64,000 bases of DNA, from positions 1 to 64,000 of the forward strand of contig NZ_JAYREK010000006.1 of NCBI RefSeq assembly GCF_041908905.1. The letters are read 5' to 3'. The notes beneath the pieces are model-generated. The model saw nothing but the letters and a program-made list of their open reading frames with translations, searched no databases and was not told where the DNA came from. Below, in pieces: positions 1-11,026 of this stretch (the first letter of the stretch is position 1; each line of letters starts with the position of its first letter). Made by a program: the position numbers and the translations under genes. This stretch comes from Zoogloea sp041908905. Lineage in GTDB: Bacteria; Pseudomonadota; Gammaproteobacteria; Burkholderiales; Rhodocyclaceae.

Positions 1-768
1 ATCGTCGTCGGCGCCGCCTTCGCGCTGGGCCTGCTGGCGATGTGGTTCGTCGAACTCTTCCACCGCCCGGCGCCGGCCCGGGCGCCGGCCGCCACCACCA
101 CGGTGATCGTGCCGCCCCAGTGGGGCGCTCCGGGCCACCCCGCCGCCGCGCTGCCCGGCGTTGTGCCGCCGGCCCCCGGGATGCTCCCGGCCGGCGGCCC
201 GGCCCCGCTGCTGGCCGCTGCCCCCCAACCCATGCCCCGCGAACTCCGCCAGGAGGAGGCCGCGGCCCTGCTCGCCGCGGCGGGCGAGGCCCGCTTCGCC
301 GTGGCCTTGCTGCTGCTCGGCCTCACCGTCGACGAGCTGGTCGCCCTGCGCGAGGGCGATCTTGCGGCCGATGGCGTAAACTTGCAGATCGGCGGCCCGG
401 CCCGGCGCACCCTCGCGCTGCCCGCCTGGCTCGCCGCCGGCCGCCCGGCTCCCACCGGCGCCCCCGACACGCCGCTGCTGCGGGATGCATCCGGTGCCGC
501 GCTCGGCGCCGCCGATGTCGAATCGATGCTCGCCTGCGCCGCCCTCGATGCCGGCCTCCCGGCGCCTGCCGGTGTCAGCGCCGAGGCCCTGCGCCACACC
601 GCCATCGCCTGGCTGGTGCGCCAGGGGCTCCGGTTTTCGGAGCTGGCCGGCCTCGTCGGCCGCCCGAGCGCCGAGGCGCTGGCCTGGTATGCCGAGCTGG
701 CCCCCGCCGGCCCCAAGCGCGGGCTGGCCGAGATCGACCCGCTGATGCCCGCCCTGCGCCAGGGCTGA
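1..768 (+). CDS. Membrane-anchored protein with degenerate tyrosine-recombinase-like C-terminal domain (5' partial)
   Basis: The frame is open from base 1, so the start lies outside the window; 255 residues are visible. The first ~20 residues form a hydrophobic segment (GAAFALGLLAMWFVELF), followed by a Pro/Ala-rich linker to about residue 85. The C-terminal ~170 residues follow the layout of a tyrosine-recombinase catalytic domain: GLTVDELVALREGDL corresponds to the box I region and ALRHTAIAWL to the LRHT box, with LVGR and AWYAEL after it. The box I arginine appears as Thr and the GH of the LLGH box as GR, so recombinase activity is unlikely. It ends 36 bases before gpmI and may be co-transcribed with it. 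The family assignment is by pattern only. The function is unknown; a structural or DNA-binding role at the membrane is possible. Confidence 0.6.
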   Translation: MVVGAAFALGLLAMWFVELFHRPAPARAPAATTTVIVPPQWGAPGHPAAALPGVVPPAPGMLPAGGPAPLLAAAPQPMPRELRQEEAAALLAAAGEARFAVALLLLGLTVDELVALREGDLAADGVNLQIGGPARRTLALPAWLAAGRPAPTGAPDTPLLRDASGAALGAADVESMLACAALDAGLPAPAGVSAEALRHTAIAWLVRQGLRFSELAGLVGRPSAEALAWYAELAPAGPKRGLAEIDPLMPALRQG

Positions 769-804
769 GCGCCGCAAGAACAGGATTTTTTCAAGGAAGA
801 CACG

Positions 805-2445
<1,641 letters not shown>

Positions 2446-2480
2446 ACCGGTTGTCCGGCCCCGCGCGGGCCGTGCATGAC

Positions 2481-2516
2481 GCGGGCCTGCCCTGGACGGG
2501 GCGGGCCCGTTTTCTT
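2481..2516 (+). terminator. Intrinsic terminator after gpmI
   Basis: CGGGCC (2482-2487) pairs with GGCCCG (2504-2509) around an inner GCCC/GGGC pairing, followed by TTTTCTTT. It lies about 35 bases after the gpmI stop. Confidence 0.6.
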
Positions 2517-2669
2517 TGGGCGGCTCCGCGCTTGGAATCCGGCGGGCATCCCGCATATGAGCATATTAGTTGTTGATGAAGTACCATGCAGGGGGGTATT
2601 TCCCGTTCGCCGGCCCGGCGGGCGCGAGGGCCGGGCGCCCTTGCGGCGGGTGGCGGCGGGGTTTCCGGA

Positions 2670-4961
2670 GTGAGCCCAGCCTTGATCGCAGAGAATAACG
2701 ATCCGCCCTTGCGCATGGGGCGCATCCTCGGCCACCGGCGCCTGGCGTGGGCGGTGCTGTGCCTGTCGTCGCTGCTCTTCGTGGGGCTGTGGCATGTGCT
2801 GAGCGTCGATTACCAGGAGCGGTCCCGGGCGCGTTTCGAACTCCGCGCGACGGTCCTCAACGCCGAGCTGGCGGAGCGCATGCTCGATTACGTGCGGGTG
2901 CTCGACGGCGGCGTGGGCCTGTTCGAGGCAAGCAGCGAGGTGTCGCGCGACGAGTGGCGCGATTACGTCCGCGCCCTCAAGCTGAAGACGGCCTGGTCGG
3001 GCGTGCTGAACATCGGCTTCACCCGGATGCTCGCACCGGCCGAACGGGCCCGCCACGAGGCGCAGGTCCAGGCCGAGGGCTTTCCCGGCTACGTGATCCA
3101 TCCCGGCGGTGAGCGCCCGGTGTACAGCGCGATCGTCTATCTCGAACCCTTCGAGGGCGACAACCTGCGGGCCTTCGGCTACGACATGTTCTCGGAGCCG
3201 ATCCGCCGCGAGGCGATGACGCGCGCCCGCGACACCGGCGAAGCGGCGATGTCGGGAAAGGTGACCCTCGTGCAGGAAGGCGAGGGCGGCAGTGCCCAGC
3301 CCGGTTTCCTCATCTATCACCCGGTTTACCGCCGTGGCGCGCCGATCGATACCGTCGAGGCGCGGCGGGACGCGCTGCTGGGCTTCGTCTACAGCCCGCT
3401 CCGTGCGCATGAGGTGATCGGGCGTGTCTTCAGGTCGTCGGTGGCCGACGTGGAGGTCGAGGTCTTCGACGGGCCGCCCGTGGCGGAGAACCTCCTCTAC
3501 AGCTCGGAGACCCAGGCACGCCAGGCGCACTACGTGATGGACGTGGAGTCCGTGATCGCCGGCCGTCCGTGGACCTTGCGGGTGCGCAGCAGCCAGGACT
3601 TCGAGGTGCTCACCCAAAGCGACCAGCCGAACCTGATCCTGGCGGGCGGGATCGCCTTTTCATTGATGCTGTTCGCCCTCATCCACATGCAGGCGCTGCA
3701 TGGCCGGCGGATGGAGCAGATCGCCCATGAGCTCGAGCAGCGCCATGCCGCGCTGAGGGCCGCCTCCAAGTATGCACGCAGCCTTCTCGAGGCCAGCCTC
3801 GACCCCCTCGTCACGATCGACGCCACGGGCAGGATCAGCGATGCCAACGCCGCCACCGAGGAGGTGACCGGCATCCCCCGCAGCGAGCTGATCGGCACCG
3901 ACTTCCCGCGCTATTTCACCGACCCGGCGGGCGCCGAGGCAGGCTATCAGCAGGTCTTCCAGGCCGGCACGGTGCGTGACTATCCGCTCACCATCCGCCA
4001 CGTCTCCGGGCGGCTCACCGAGGTGCTCTACAACGCGGCGCTCTATCGCGACGAGCGCGGCGCGGTGGCCGGCGTGTTCGCCGCCGCCCGGGATGTCACC
4101 CAGACCAACGCGGTGGCCGCCGAACTCGCCCGGCATCGCCAGCATCTCGAACAGATGGTCGCCGAGCGCACCTTCGAGCTGGCCCAGGCGAAGGAGGCCG
4201 CCGAAGCCGCCACCGACGCCAAGAGCGCCTTCCTGGCCAAGATGAGCCACGAGCTGCGCACCCCGATGAACGGGGTCATCGGCATGGCCAACCTCCTCAA
4301 GAAGACCGAGCTCACGCCGCGCCAGCAGGACAAGCTCGAGAAGCTCCTCGGCGCCGGCCACCAGCTCCTCGGCCTGATCGACGACATCCTCGACTACGCC
4401 CGCCTCGACACGGCCCAGCTCCGACTCCACGAGCAGCCCTTCCAGCCGCGGCAGCTGGTGGACGAGATCGTCGCGGTGCTGCACAGCGGCGCCGCCGCCA
4501 AGGGCCTGCAACTGGCCGCCCGGGTCGACGACGAGGTGCCCGAAGCGCTCTCGGGCGACGTCCTGCGCATCCGTCAGGTGCTGCTGAAGCTCGCCGAGAA
4601 CGCCGTCAAGTTCACCGAGCAGGGCCGGGTGGAGATCAACGTCGAGGTTCGCCTGGTGCAGGACAAGCCCGTGCTGCAGTTCGAGGTGCACGACACCGGC
4701 ATCGGCATCGCCACCGACGATCAGAAGCGCCTCTTCCAGTATTTCGAGCAGTCGGACAACGGGCTGGCGCGCCGCTACGGCGGCAGCGGCCTCGGCCTGG
4801 CGATCGCCCGCCGGCTGGTCGAGCTGATGGGCGGGCGCATCTTCTGCGAGAGCGAGGAGGGCAGGGGGAGCCGCTTCGGGTTCTATGTCCCGCTCAATCC
4901 CGAGTCCGCTCCGTCGCTGCTCTCCGGCGCCGCGCCCCGCAACCCGCCGACGGTGGCCTGA
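2670..4961 (+). CDS. Membrane sensor histidine kinase (CHASE-PAS-HisKA-HATPase)
   Basis: This is a transmembrane sensor kinase of about 763 residues. In order: a membrane helix (LAWAVLCLSSLLFVGLWHV), a periplasmic CHASE-type domain of about 260 residues, a second membrane helix (LILAGGIAFSLMLFALIHM), a PAS domain with a coiled linker, a HisKA domain with the phospho-acceptor His in KMSHELRTPMNG, and a HATPase with NAVKF, DTGIGI and GGSGLGLAIA. There is no receiver domain and no adjacent response regulator, so it is an orphan. The GTG at 2670 is chosen because it keeps the N-terminus short; an ATG at 2715 is the alternative. CHASE domains bind small extracellular ligands, but the ligand cannot be inferred here. 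Confidence 0.85.
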   Translation: MSPALIAENNDPPLRMGRILGHRRLAWAVLCLSSLLFVGLWHVLSVDYQERSRARFELRATVLNAELAERMLDYVRVLDGGVGLFEASSEVSRDEWRDYVRALKLKTAWSGVLNIGFTRMLAPAERARHEAQVQAEGFPGYVIHPGGERPVYSAIVYLEPFEGDNLRAFGYDMFSEPIRREAMTRARDTGEAAMSGKVTLVQEGEGGSAQPGFLIYHPVYRRGAPIDTVEARRDALLGFVYSPLRAHEVIGRVFRSSVADVEVEVFDGPPVAENLLYSSETQARQAHYVMDVESVIAGRPWTLRVRSSQDFEVLTQSDQPNLILAGGIAFSLMLFALIHMQALHGRRMEQIAHELEQRHAALRAASKYARSLLEASLDPLVTIDATGRISDANAATEEVTGIPRSELIGTDFPRYFTDPAGAEAGYQQVFQAGTVRDYPLTIRHVSGRLTEVLYNAALYRDERGAVAGVFAAARDVTQTNAVAAELARHRQHLEQMVAERTFELAQAKEAAEAATDAKSAFLAKMSHELRTPMNGVIGMANLLKKTELTPRQQDKLEKLLGAGHQLLGLIDDILDYARLDTAQLRLHEQPFQPRQLVDEIVAVLHSGAAAKGLQLAARVDDEVPEALSGDVLRIRQVLLKLAENAVKFTEQGRVEINVEVRLVQDKPVLQFEVHDTGIGIATDDQKRLFQYFEQSDNGLARRYGGSGLGLAIARRLVELMGGRIFCESEEGRGSRFGFYVPLNPESAPSLLSGAAPRNPPTVA

Positions 4962-5128
4962 GCTCCGCCCCAGTCCGATCCGGTTGCAGATGGCGCGACG
5001 GTGTTGTTTTTCCTGACAGCCTGGAGGCGTGCCGCGGACAATACCCGCGGTGTCGAAAGATCCCGCGCCGGCGGCAGCCCGCTTGCGGCGCTTGGGGCGG
5101 ATATTCGGGCGACGGGAGCGGGGTGGTG

Positions 5129-6328
5129 ATGGCGGGATTGCGAGGGGGTGGGGCGCTGGAGGTGCTGGGGGTGTTCCTGCGTCTCGGGCTGACGTCGTTT
5201 GGCGGGCCGGCGGCGCACCTGGGGTATTTCCATGCCGAATTCGTGCGCAGGCGGCGCTGGCTGGGGGAACAGGACTACGCCGATCTGGTGGCGCTGTGCC
5301 AGTTCCTGCCGGGGCCGGCGAGCAGCCAGTTCGGGATGGCGGTCGGCCTGGGGCGGGCCGGCTGGCCCGGGGCGCTGGCGGCCTGGCTGGGCTTCACGCT
5401 GCCGTCGGCGCTGCTGCTGATCGCCTTTGCGCTGGGGGCGCGGGCCCTTGAGGGGCCGGCGGCCACGGGGGTGATCCACGGGCTCAAGGTGGTGGCGGTG
5501 GCGGTGGTGGCCCAGGCCGTGTGGGGCATGTCCAGGTCGTTGTGCCCCGATCGCCCGCGGGCCGGCATTGCCCTGGCCGCGGCCGGGGTGACGACGCTGC
5601 TGCCGGGGGCTGGCGGGCAGCTCGGGGCGATCGCCCTGGGCGGGCTTGTCGCCCGCTGGGCCTTGCCGGTGCCGCCGCTGCCGGCGGCGCAGCATCCGGA
5701 TTACGGGGTGAGCCGGCGCCAGGGGGCTGCCCTGCTGGCCCTGTGCGCGGGCTTGCTGGTGGCGCTGCCGCTCTTGGCAAGCCTCAGCGGGGCGGCCTGG
5801 CTGGCGGTGGTGGCGGTGCTCTTCAAGGCCGGCGCGCTGGTGTTCGGCGGCGGGCATGTGGTGCTGCCGCTGCTGCAGGCCGGCGTGGTGCCGCCGGGCT
5901 GGGTGAGCGAGGACGTGTTCCTGGCCGGCTATGGCGCGGCCCAGGCGGTGCCGGGGCCGCTGTTCAGCTTTGCGGCCTACCTGGGCGCGGCGATGGGGCC
6001 ACCGCTGGGCGGCTGGGCCGGCGGCGGGCTGCTGCTCGTGGCGATCTTCGCGCCGTCCTTCCTGCTGCTCGCCGGCGCGCTGCCCTTCTGGGAGGCCCTC
6101 CGCCACCGGGACGCCATCCGCCGGGCGCTGGCGGGGGTCAATGCGGCGGTGGTGGGCGTCCTCGGCGCGACGCTCCACGACCCGCTGTGGTCCGGCTCCA
6201 TTCATGGCCGGGCGGATTTCTGCCTGGCCCTGGCCGCCTACGGCCTGCTGGTGGTAGCCCGGGTGCCGCCGGTGGCGGTGGTGGCCCTGTGTGCCCTGGC
6301 GGGCGGGCTGGGCGCCGTCTGGGGATGA
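5129..6328 (+). CDS. chrA: Chromate transporter, ChrA (CHR) family, two-domain type
   Basis: This is an inner-membrane protein of about 399 residues with two homologous CHR halves. The first half begins with the family signature LGLTSFGGPAAHLGYF, followed by the QFLPGPASSQ motif. The second half has FKAGALVFGGGHVVLPLL and QAVPGPLFSFAAYLG. Known members export chromate driven by the membrane potential, and the long two-domain form is typical of Proteobacteria. Three candidate starts, GTG-GTG-ATG, lie in a row at 5123-5131; the ATG is chosen. No chrB regulator is adjacent, and whether the substrate is chromate is inferred from the family. Confidence 0.88.
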   Translation: MAGLRGGGALEVLGVFLRLGLTSFGGPAAHLGYFHAEFVRRRRWLGEQDYADLVALCQFLPGPASSQFGMAVGLGRAGWPGALAAWLGFTLPSALLLIAFALGARALEGPAATGVIHGLKVVAVAVVAQAVWGMSRSLCPDRPRAGIALAAAGVTTLLPGAGGQLGAIALGGLVARWALPVPPLPAAQHPDYGVSRRQGAALLALCAGLLVALPLLASLSGAAWLAVVAVLFKAGALVFGGGHVVLPLLQAGVVPPGWVSEDVFLAGYGAAQAVPGPLFSFAAYLGAAMGPPLGGWAGGGLLLVAIFAPSFLLLAGALPFWEALRHRDAIRRALAGVNAAVVGVLGATLHDPLWSGSIHGRADFCLALAAYGLLVVARVPPVAVVALCALAGGLGAVWG

Positions 6329-6350
6329 GCGCCAGCCTCCGCACCCACGC

Positions 6351-6375
6351 AAAAAAGGGGCCTCGCGGCCCCCTT
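6351..6375 (-). terminator. Terminator between convergent chrA and enoyl-CoA hydratase genes
   Basis: On the minus strand a GGGGCC/GGCCCC hairpin with a TCGC-type loop is followed by TTTTTT, 24 bases after the enoyl-CoA hydratase stop. It can also limit read-through from chrA. Confidence 0.7.
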
Positions 6376-6398
6376 TGGCGTGTGTGGCAGCGCGGTGC

Positions 6399-7175
6399 TT
6401 ACTGGTTCTTGAACTCGGCCTTGCGCTTTTCGACGAAGGCGGCCATGCCTTCCTTCTGGTCGTCGAGGGCGAAGCTGGAGTGGAACACGCGGCGCTCGAA
6501 GAGCAGGCCCTCGTTGAGGCCGGACTCGAAGCTGCGGTTGATGGATTCCTTGATCATCATGATCACCGGCAGCGAGTAGCTGGCGATGGTCGCGGCGGCG
6601 GTGAGGGCTTCGTCGAGGAGCTTGTCGGCGGGCACCACGCGGGCCACCAGGCCGGCGCGTTCGGCTTCGACGGCGTCCATCATGCGGCCGCTGAGGCAGA
6701 GGTCCATGGCCTTGGCCTTGCCGACCGCGCGGGGCAGGCGCTGGGTGCCGCCGGCGCCGGGCAGGGTGCCGAGCTTGATCTCGGGCTGGCCGAACTTGGC
6801 GGTGTCGGCGGCGAAGATCATGTCGCAGCTCATCGCCATCTCGCAGCCGCCGCCGAGGGCGAAGCCGGCCACCGCGGCGATGATGGGCTTGCGGCAGGTC
6901 TTGATGCGCTCCCAGTTGCGGGTGATGTAGTCGCCCTTGTAGGCGTCCATGTAGCTGAACTTGGCCATCATGCCGATGTCGGCGCCGGCGGCGAAGGCCT
7001 TCTCGGAGCCGGTGATGACGACGCAGCCGATGTTCTCGTCGGCTTCGAAGGCGTTCAGGGCGACGCCGAGTTCATCGACGAGGGCGTCATTGAGGGCGTT
7101 GAGGGCCTTGGGACGGTTGAGGGTGATGAGGCCGACCTTGCCGCGGGTCTCGACGATGATGTTCTGGTAGTCCAT
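6399..7175 (-). CDS. Enoyl-CoA hydratase
   Basis: A crotonase-fold enzyme of 258 residues that hydrates 2-enoyl-CoA in beta-oxidation. The oxyanion-hole motifs are visible: AFAAGADIGMM near residue 62 and FALGGGCEMAMSCD near residue 105. The catalytic glutamates lie in the GGGCEMA and PEIKLGTLPGAGG segments. It is the last gene of a leftward cluster (SDR, thiolase, acyl-CoA dehydrogenase, CoA-transferase-fold racemase, hydratase), 22 bases after the racemase stop in gene order terms. The set forms a complete beta-oxidation cycle. Length and motifs match short-chain enoyl-CoA hydratase well. Confidence 0.94.
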   Translation of the reverse strand: MDYQNIIVETRGKVGLITLNRPKALNALNDALVDELGVALNAFEADENIGCVVITGSEKAFAAGADIGMMAKFSYMDAYKGDYITRNWERIKTCRKPIIAAVAGFALGGGCEMAMSCDMIFAADTAKFGQPEIKLGTLPGAGGTQRLPRAVGKAKAMDLCLSGRMMDAVEAERAGLVARVVPADKLLDEALTAAATIASYSLPVIMMIKESINRSFESGLNEGLLFERRVFHSSFALDDQKEGMAAFVEKRKAEFKNQ

Positions 7176-7197
7176 GTTTCCTCCGTTCTTGTCGTGT

Positions 7198-8343
7198 CTA
7201 GATGGCGCCGGCCGTCTTGAGGGCGTCGATGGCGGCAGGGCTGAAGCCCCAGTCGGCCAGGGCGCCTTCGTCCGTCACTCCGGGAGCTGGAGGGCGCGGA
7301 CGGGCCGGGGTGCTGCGGCTGAAGCGCGGCGCGGGGGCCGGCTGCATGACGCCATCGATGTCGATGAATGTGCCGCGGGCCTGATTGTGCGGGTGTTTGG
7401 GCGCTTCGTCCATGTCCAGGACGGGCGCGATGCAGGCGTCGCTACCCGCAAAGAGTTCGCACCAGGCGTCCCGCGGGCGGGTGGCCAGGTGGGCGGAGAG
7501 GCGGGCCTTGAGCTCGGGCCAGCGGGCGCGGTCCCACTGGTGGGCGAAGTCGGGGTCGGTGATGCCGGCCGTCTGCAGGAATTCGGCGTAGAACTGGGGC
7601 TCGATGGGGCCGATGGAAACGTATTTGCCGTCGGCGCAGCGGTAGGTGTCGTAGAAGGGCGCGCCCCCGTCGAGGAGGTTGCTGCCGCGCTGCTGGCTCC
7701 ACTGGCCCATCGCCTTGAGGGTGTACATCATGGTCATCAGCAGGGCCGAGCCGTCGGTCATGGCGGCGTCCACCACCTGGCCGCGGCCGGAGCCGCGCGC
7801 CTCGAGGAGCGCGGCGAGCACGCCGACCACCAGCAGCATCGCGCCGCCGCCGCAGTCGGCCACCAGGTTGAGGGGCACCACCGGCTTGCCGCCGGGTTCG
7901 CCGATGGCGTGCAGGGCGCCCGACAGCGACAGGTAGTTGATGTCGTGGCCGGCGGTGGGGGCGAGGGGGCCGGTCTGGCCCCAGCCGGTCATGCGGCCAT
8001 AGACGAGGCGCGGGTTGGCTTTGATGCACTCGTCGGGGCCGAGGCCGAGGCGTTCCATCACGCCGGGGCGGAAGCCCTCGATCAGCCCGTCGGCCGCGGC
8101 GATCAGCTGCCGCGCGGCGGCGAGGCCCTCGGGCTTCTTGAGGTCGAGGGTGACGACCCGGCGGTTGCGGTTGAGGATGTCGATTGCCGGATCAAAAAGC
8201 TCGGATGCCGGCTTGGCGCCCGGCGCCCGCTTGCGCTCGATGCGCACGACCTCCGCGCCCAGGTCGGCGAGGATCATCGCCCCCATCGGTGCGGGGCCGA
8301 GGGCGGCGAATTCGATGATCTTGATGCCGTGAAGCGGACCCAT
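7198..8343 (-). CDS. CoA-transferase family III protein, alpha-methylacyl-CoA racemase-like
   Basis: A 381-residue class III CoA-transferase-fold enzyme. The N-terminus (GIKIIEFAALGPAPMGAMIL, then DLGAEVVRIE) is typical of the family. The GHDINYLSLSGAL segment and the ADCGGGAMLLVVGVL segment match the His/Asp catalytic region of AMACR/MCR racemases rather than formyl-CoA transferases. Racemases of this type convert 2R- to 2S-methylacyl-CoA so that branched chains can enter beta-oxidation. The ATG at 8343 has a GGAG ribosome site. The placement between acyl-CoA dehydrogenase and enoyl-CoA hydratase supports methyl-branched acyl-CoA breakdown. Confidence 0.88.
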   Translation of the reverse strand: MGPLHGIKIIEFAALGPAPMGAMILADLGAEVVRIERKRAPGAKPASELFDPAIDILNRNRRVVTLDLKKPEGLAAARQLIAAADGLIEGFRPGVMERLGLGPDECIKANPRLVYGRMTGWGQTGPLAPTAGHDINYLSLSGALHAIGEPGGKPVVPLNLVADCGGGAMLLVVGVLAALLEARGSGRGQVVDAAMTDGSALLMTMMYTLKAMGQWSQQRGSNLLDGGAPFYDTYRCADGKYVSIGPIEPQFYAEFLQTAGITDPDFAHQWDRARWPELKARLSAHLATRPRDAWCELFAGSDACIAPVLDMDEAPKHPHNQARGTFIDIDGVMQPAPAPRFSRSTPARPRPPAPGVTDEGALADWGFSPAAIDALKTAGAI

Positions 8344-8450
8344 GCTGTCTCCTGCCTTTTGATTTTTATGCTGGGGGATGAAGGCTGTCGCAGGCGTGGC
8401 GGGCGGCCCGAGGTCGATCCCCCGGGCCGCGCAGCCGCCTGATGCGCCCT

Positions 8451-9587
8451 TTACTCGGCGGCGATCGCGCGGCCGATGACCAGCCGCTGGATGTCGTTGG
8501 CGCCTTCGTAGATCTGGCACACGCGCACGTCGCGGGCGATGCGCTCGACCGGCGATTCGTCGGTGTAGCCGCAGCCGCCGTGGATCTGGATGGCGTCGGA
8601 GCAGACCTTCTCGGCCACCTCGGAGGCGAACATCTTGGCCATCGAGGCTTCCTTGAGGCAGGGCTTGCCGGCGTCCTTGAGCTGGGCGGCGCGCCACACC
8701 ATCAGGCGGGCGGCGTCGAGCTGGGTGGCCATGTCGGCGAGGCGGAAGTTGACCGCCTGATGCTCGATGATGGGCACGCCGAAGGTCTGGCGATCCTTGG
8801 CGTAGCGCACGGCGGCCTCGAAGGCGGAGCGAGCCATGCCGATGGCCTGGGCAGCGATGCCGATGCGGCCGGCCTCGAGGTTGGAGAGGGCGATCTTGTA
8901 GCCTTCGCCTTCCTTGCCGAGCAGCGCGCTGGCGGGCACGCGGCAGTTGTCGAAGACGATCTGGCAGGTGTCGGAGGCGTGCTGGCCCATCTTGCGCTCG
9001 ACGCGGGCGACACTGTAGCCGGGGGTGGCGGTGGGCACCAGGAAGCAGGAGATGCCCTTCTTGCCGGCGGCCTTGTCGGTGACCGCAAAGACGATGGCCA
9101 TGTGGGCGTGCTTGCCGGTGGTGATGTAGTGCTTGACGCCGTTGAGGATGAAGTCGTCGCCGTCCCGCTCGGCGCGGGTGGTGATGGCCGAGGCATCCGA
9201 GCCGGTGTGGGGCTCGGTGAGGCAGAAGCAGCCGAGCTTCTCGCCGCGGGCGAGGGGCTTCAGCCATTCTTCCTTTTGCGCGGTGGTGCCGTACTTGTTG
9301 ATGATGCCGCAGGGCAGGGAGTTCTGCACCGACACGATGGTGGAGGTGGCGCCGTCGCCGGCGGCGATCTCCTCGAGGGTCAGCACCAGGCTCATGTAGT
9401 CCATGCCGGCGCCGTCCCATTCCTCGGGCACGCACATGCCGAGGGCGCCGAGTTCGCCGAGTTCCTTGAGGGCCTGGGCCGGGAAGGTGTGGTCGCGGTC
9501 CCATTCGGCGGCGAAGGGGGCGAGGCGCTCCTGCGCGAAGGCGCGCATGGAGTCGCGGATCATTTCCTGTTCCGGGGTGAGGATCAT
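8451..9587 (-). CDS. Acyl-CoA dehydrogenase (short/branched-chain type)
   Basis: An FAD-dependent dehydrogenase of 378 residues that introduces the 2,3-double bond into acyl-CoA. Visible features are the N-terminal helical domain (EQEMIRDSMRAFAQERLAP), the middle beta domain with CFCLTEPHTGSDASA and the C-terminal domain with the catalytic Glu in IYEGANDIQRLVIGR. Length and motifs match short-chain and 2-methyl-branched acyl-CoA dehydrogenases. It follows the thiolase gene in a leftward operon; a GGAG site (GGAGACACCC) precedes the ATG. The cluster context favours 2-methyl-branched substrates such as isoleucine intermediates, but chain-length preference cannot be read from sequence. Confidence 0.94.
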   Translation of the reverse strand: MILTPEQEMIRDSMRAFAQERLAPFAAEWDRDHTFPAQALKELGELGALGMCVPEEWDGAGMDYMSLVLTLEEIAAGDGATSTIVSVQNSLPCGIINKYGTTAQKEEWLKPLARGEKLGCFCLTEPHTGSDASAITTRAERDGDDFILNGVKHYITTGKHAHMAIVFAVTDKAAGKKGISCFLVPTATPGYSVARVERKMGQHASDTCQIVFDNCRVPASALLGKEGEGYKIALSNLEAGRIGIAAQAIGMARSAFEAAVRYAKDRQTFGVPIIEHQAVNFRLADMATQLDAARLMVWRAAQLKDAGKPCLKEASMAKMFASEVAEKVCSDAIQIHGGCGYTDESPVERIARDVRVCQIYEGANDIQRLVIGRAIAAE

Positions 9588-9738
9588 GGGTGTCTCCTGA
9601 GTGTGGGTTCGACCGCCGTGCGATGGGGCGGTGTGCGGCGGTCGGGTCCTGCTGCGCCAACCCGACCTGCGGGCGCGGGTGATGGATGGGTCGGGTTGGC
9701 CCGGGGGGCGTAACCCGACATCAAAGAGGTGTAAGCCC

Positions 9739-10929
9739 TCAGAGCATCTCGACGGCCAGGGCGGTGGCTTCGCCGCCGCCGATGCACAGGCTGGCGATGC
9801 CGCGCTTGCCGCCGGTCTTCTTCAGGGCGCCGAGCAGCGTGACGATGATGCGGGCACCGGAGGCGCCGATCGGGTGGCCGAGGGCGCATGCGCCGCCGTG
9901 GATGTTCACCTTGGCCGGGTCGAGCTGCAGGTCGTGGATGGCGGCCATGGTGACGACGGCGAAGGCTTCGTTGATCTCCCACAGGTCCACGTCGGCGGTG
10001 GTCCAGCCGGTCTTGGCGAGCAGCTTCTGCATCGCGCCGACCGGGGCGGTGGCGAACAGGTTGGGCTGGTGGGCGTGGGTGGTGTGGCCGACGATCTTGG
10101 CGATCGGCGTGAGGCCCTTGGCGGCGGCGGTGGAGGCGCGCATCAGCACCAGCGCGGCGGCGCCGTCGGAGATGGAGCTGGAGTTGGCCGGGGTCACGGT
10201 GCCGTCCTTGCGGAAGGCGGGCTTGAGGGTCGGGATCTTGTCGAGGTTGGCCTTGGGCGGCTGCTCGTCGGAGGCGATGGTCACGTCGCCCTTGCGGCCG
10301 GCCACGGTGACGGGGGCGATTTCCCACTCGAAGGAGCCGTCCTTGATGGCGGCCTGGGCGCGGGTCAGCGAGGTGACGGCCCAGGCGTCCTGCTGCTCGC
10401 GGGTGAAGCCATAGAGGCCGACGCAGTCTTCGGCGAAGGTGCCCATCAGACGGCCCTTCTCGTAGGCGTCCTCGAGGCCGTCGAGGAACATGTGGTCCAT
10501 CACCTGGCCGTGGCCGAGGCGGTAGCCGCCGCGGGCCTTCGGCAGCAGGTAGGGGGCGTTGGACATGGACTCCATGCCGCCGGCGATCATCACGTCGTTG
10601 GTACCGGCCAGCAGCAGGTCGTTGGCGAGCATGGTGGCCTTCATGCCGGAGCCGCACATCTTGTTGACGGTGGTGCAGCCGGCCGACAGCGCCAGGCCGC
10701 CGCCGAGGGCCGCCTGGCGGGCCGGGGCCTGGCCCTGGCCGGCGGGCAGCACGCAGCCGAAGATGACCTCCTCGACGCTGTCGGCGGCGATGCCGGCGCG
10801 CTCGACGGCGGCCTTGATGGCGACGGCGCCGAGCTGGGCGGCGGTGAGGCTGGTGAAATCACCCTGGAAACCCCCCATCGGGGTACGGGCGGCGGAGACG
10901 ATGACGATCGGGTCGTTGGCGTTGCTCAT
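9739..10929 (-). CDS. Acetyl-CoA C-acyltransferase (thiolase)
   Basis: A 396-residue thiolase. The acyl-accepting Cys lies in NKMCGSGMKA, the catalytic His in GGACALGHPIGASG and the second Cys in SLCIGGGEATA. All three are intact. It cleaves 3-ketoacyl-CoA in degradation or condenses acetyl-CoA for PHB precursor supply. Its place between SDR and acyl-CoA dehydrogenase genes points to degradation. The start ATG at 10929 is preceded by AAAGGATTTCCG. The thiolase subfamily (acetoacetyl-CoA or 2-methylacetoacetyl-CoA) is not resolved. Confidence 0.95.
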   Translation of the reverse strand: MSNANDPIVIVSAARTPMGGFQGDFTSLTAAQLGAVAIKAAVERAGIAADSVEEVIFGCVLPAGQGQAPARQAALGGGLALSAGCTTVNKMCGSGMKATMLANDLLLAGTNDVMIAGGMESMSNAPYLLPKARGGYRLGHGQVMDHMFLDGLEDAYEKGRLMGTFAEDCVGLYGFTREQQDAWAVTSLTRAQAAIKDGSFEWEIAPVTVAGRKGDVTIASDEQPPKANLDKIPTLKPAFRKDGTVTPANSSSISDGAAALVLMRASTAAAKGLTPIAKIVGHTTHAHQPNLFATAPVGAMQKLLAKTGWTTADVDLWEINEAFAVVTMAAIHDLQLDPAKVNIHGGACALGHPIGASGARIIVTLLGALKKTGGKRGIASLCIGGGEATALAVEML

Positions 10930-11026
10930 TCGGAAATCCTTTGTGTGGCGGTGAGGAGGGACGAGTGGGGAGCGAGGTGGGCTGTTGTGCCGAACGCTGC
11001 GCTCCTTTCTCCTTACGGGTTCTAGA

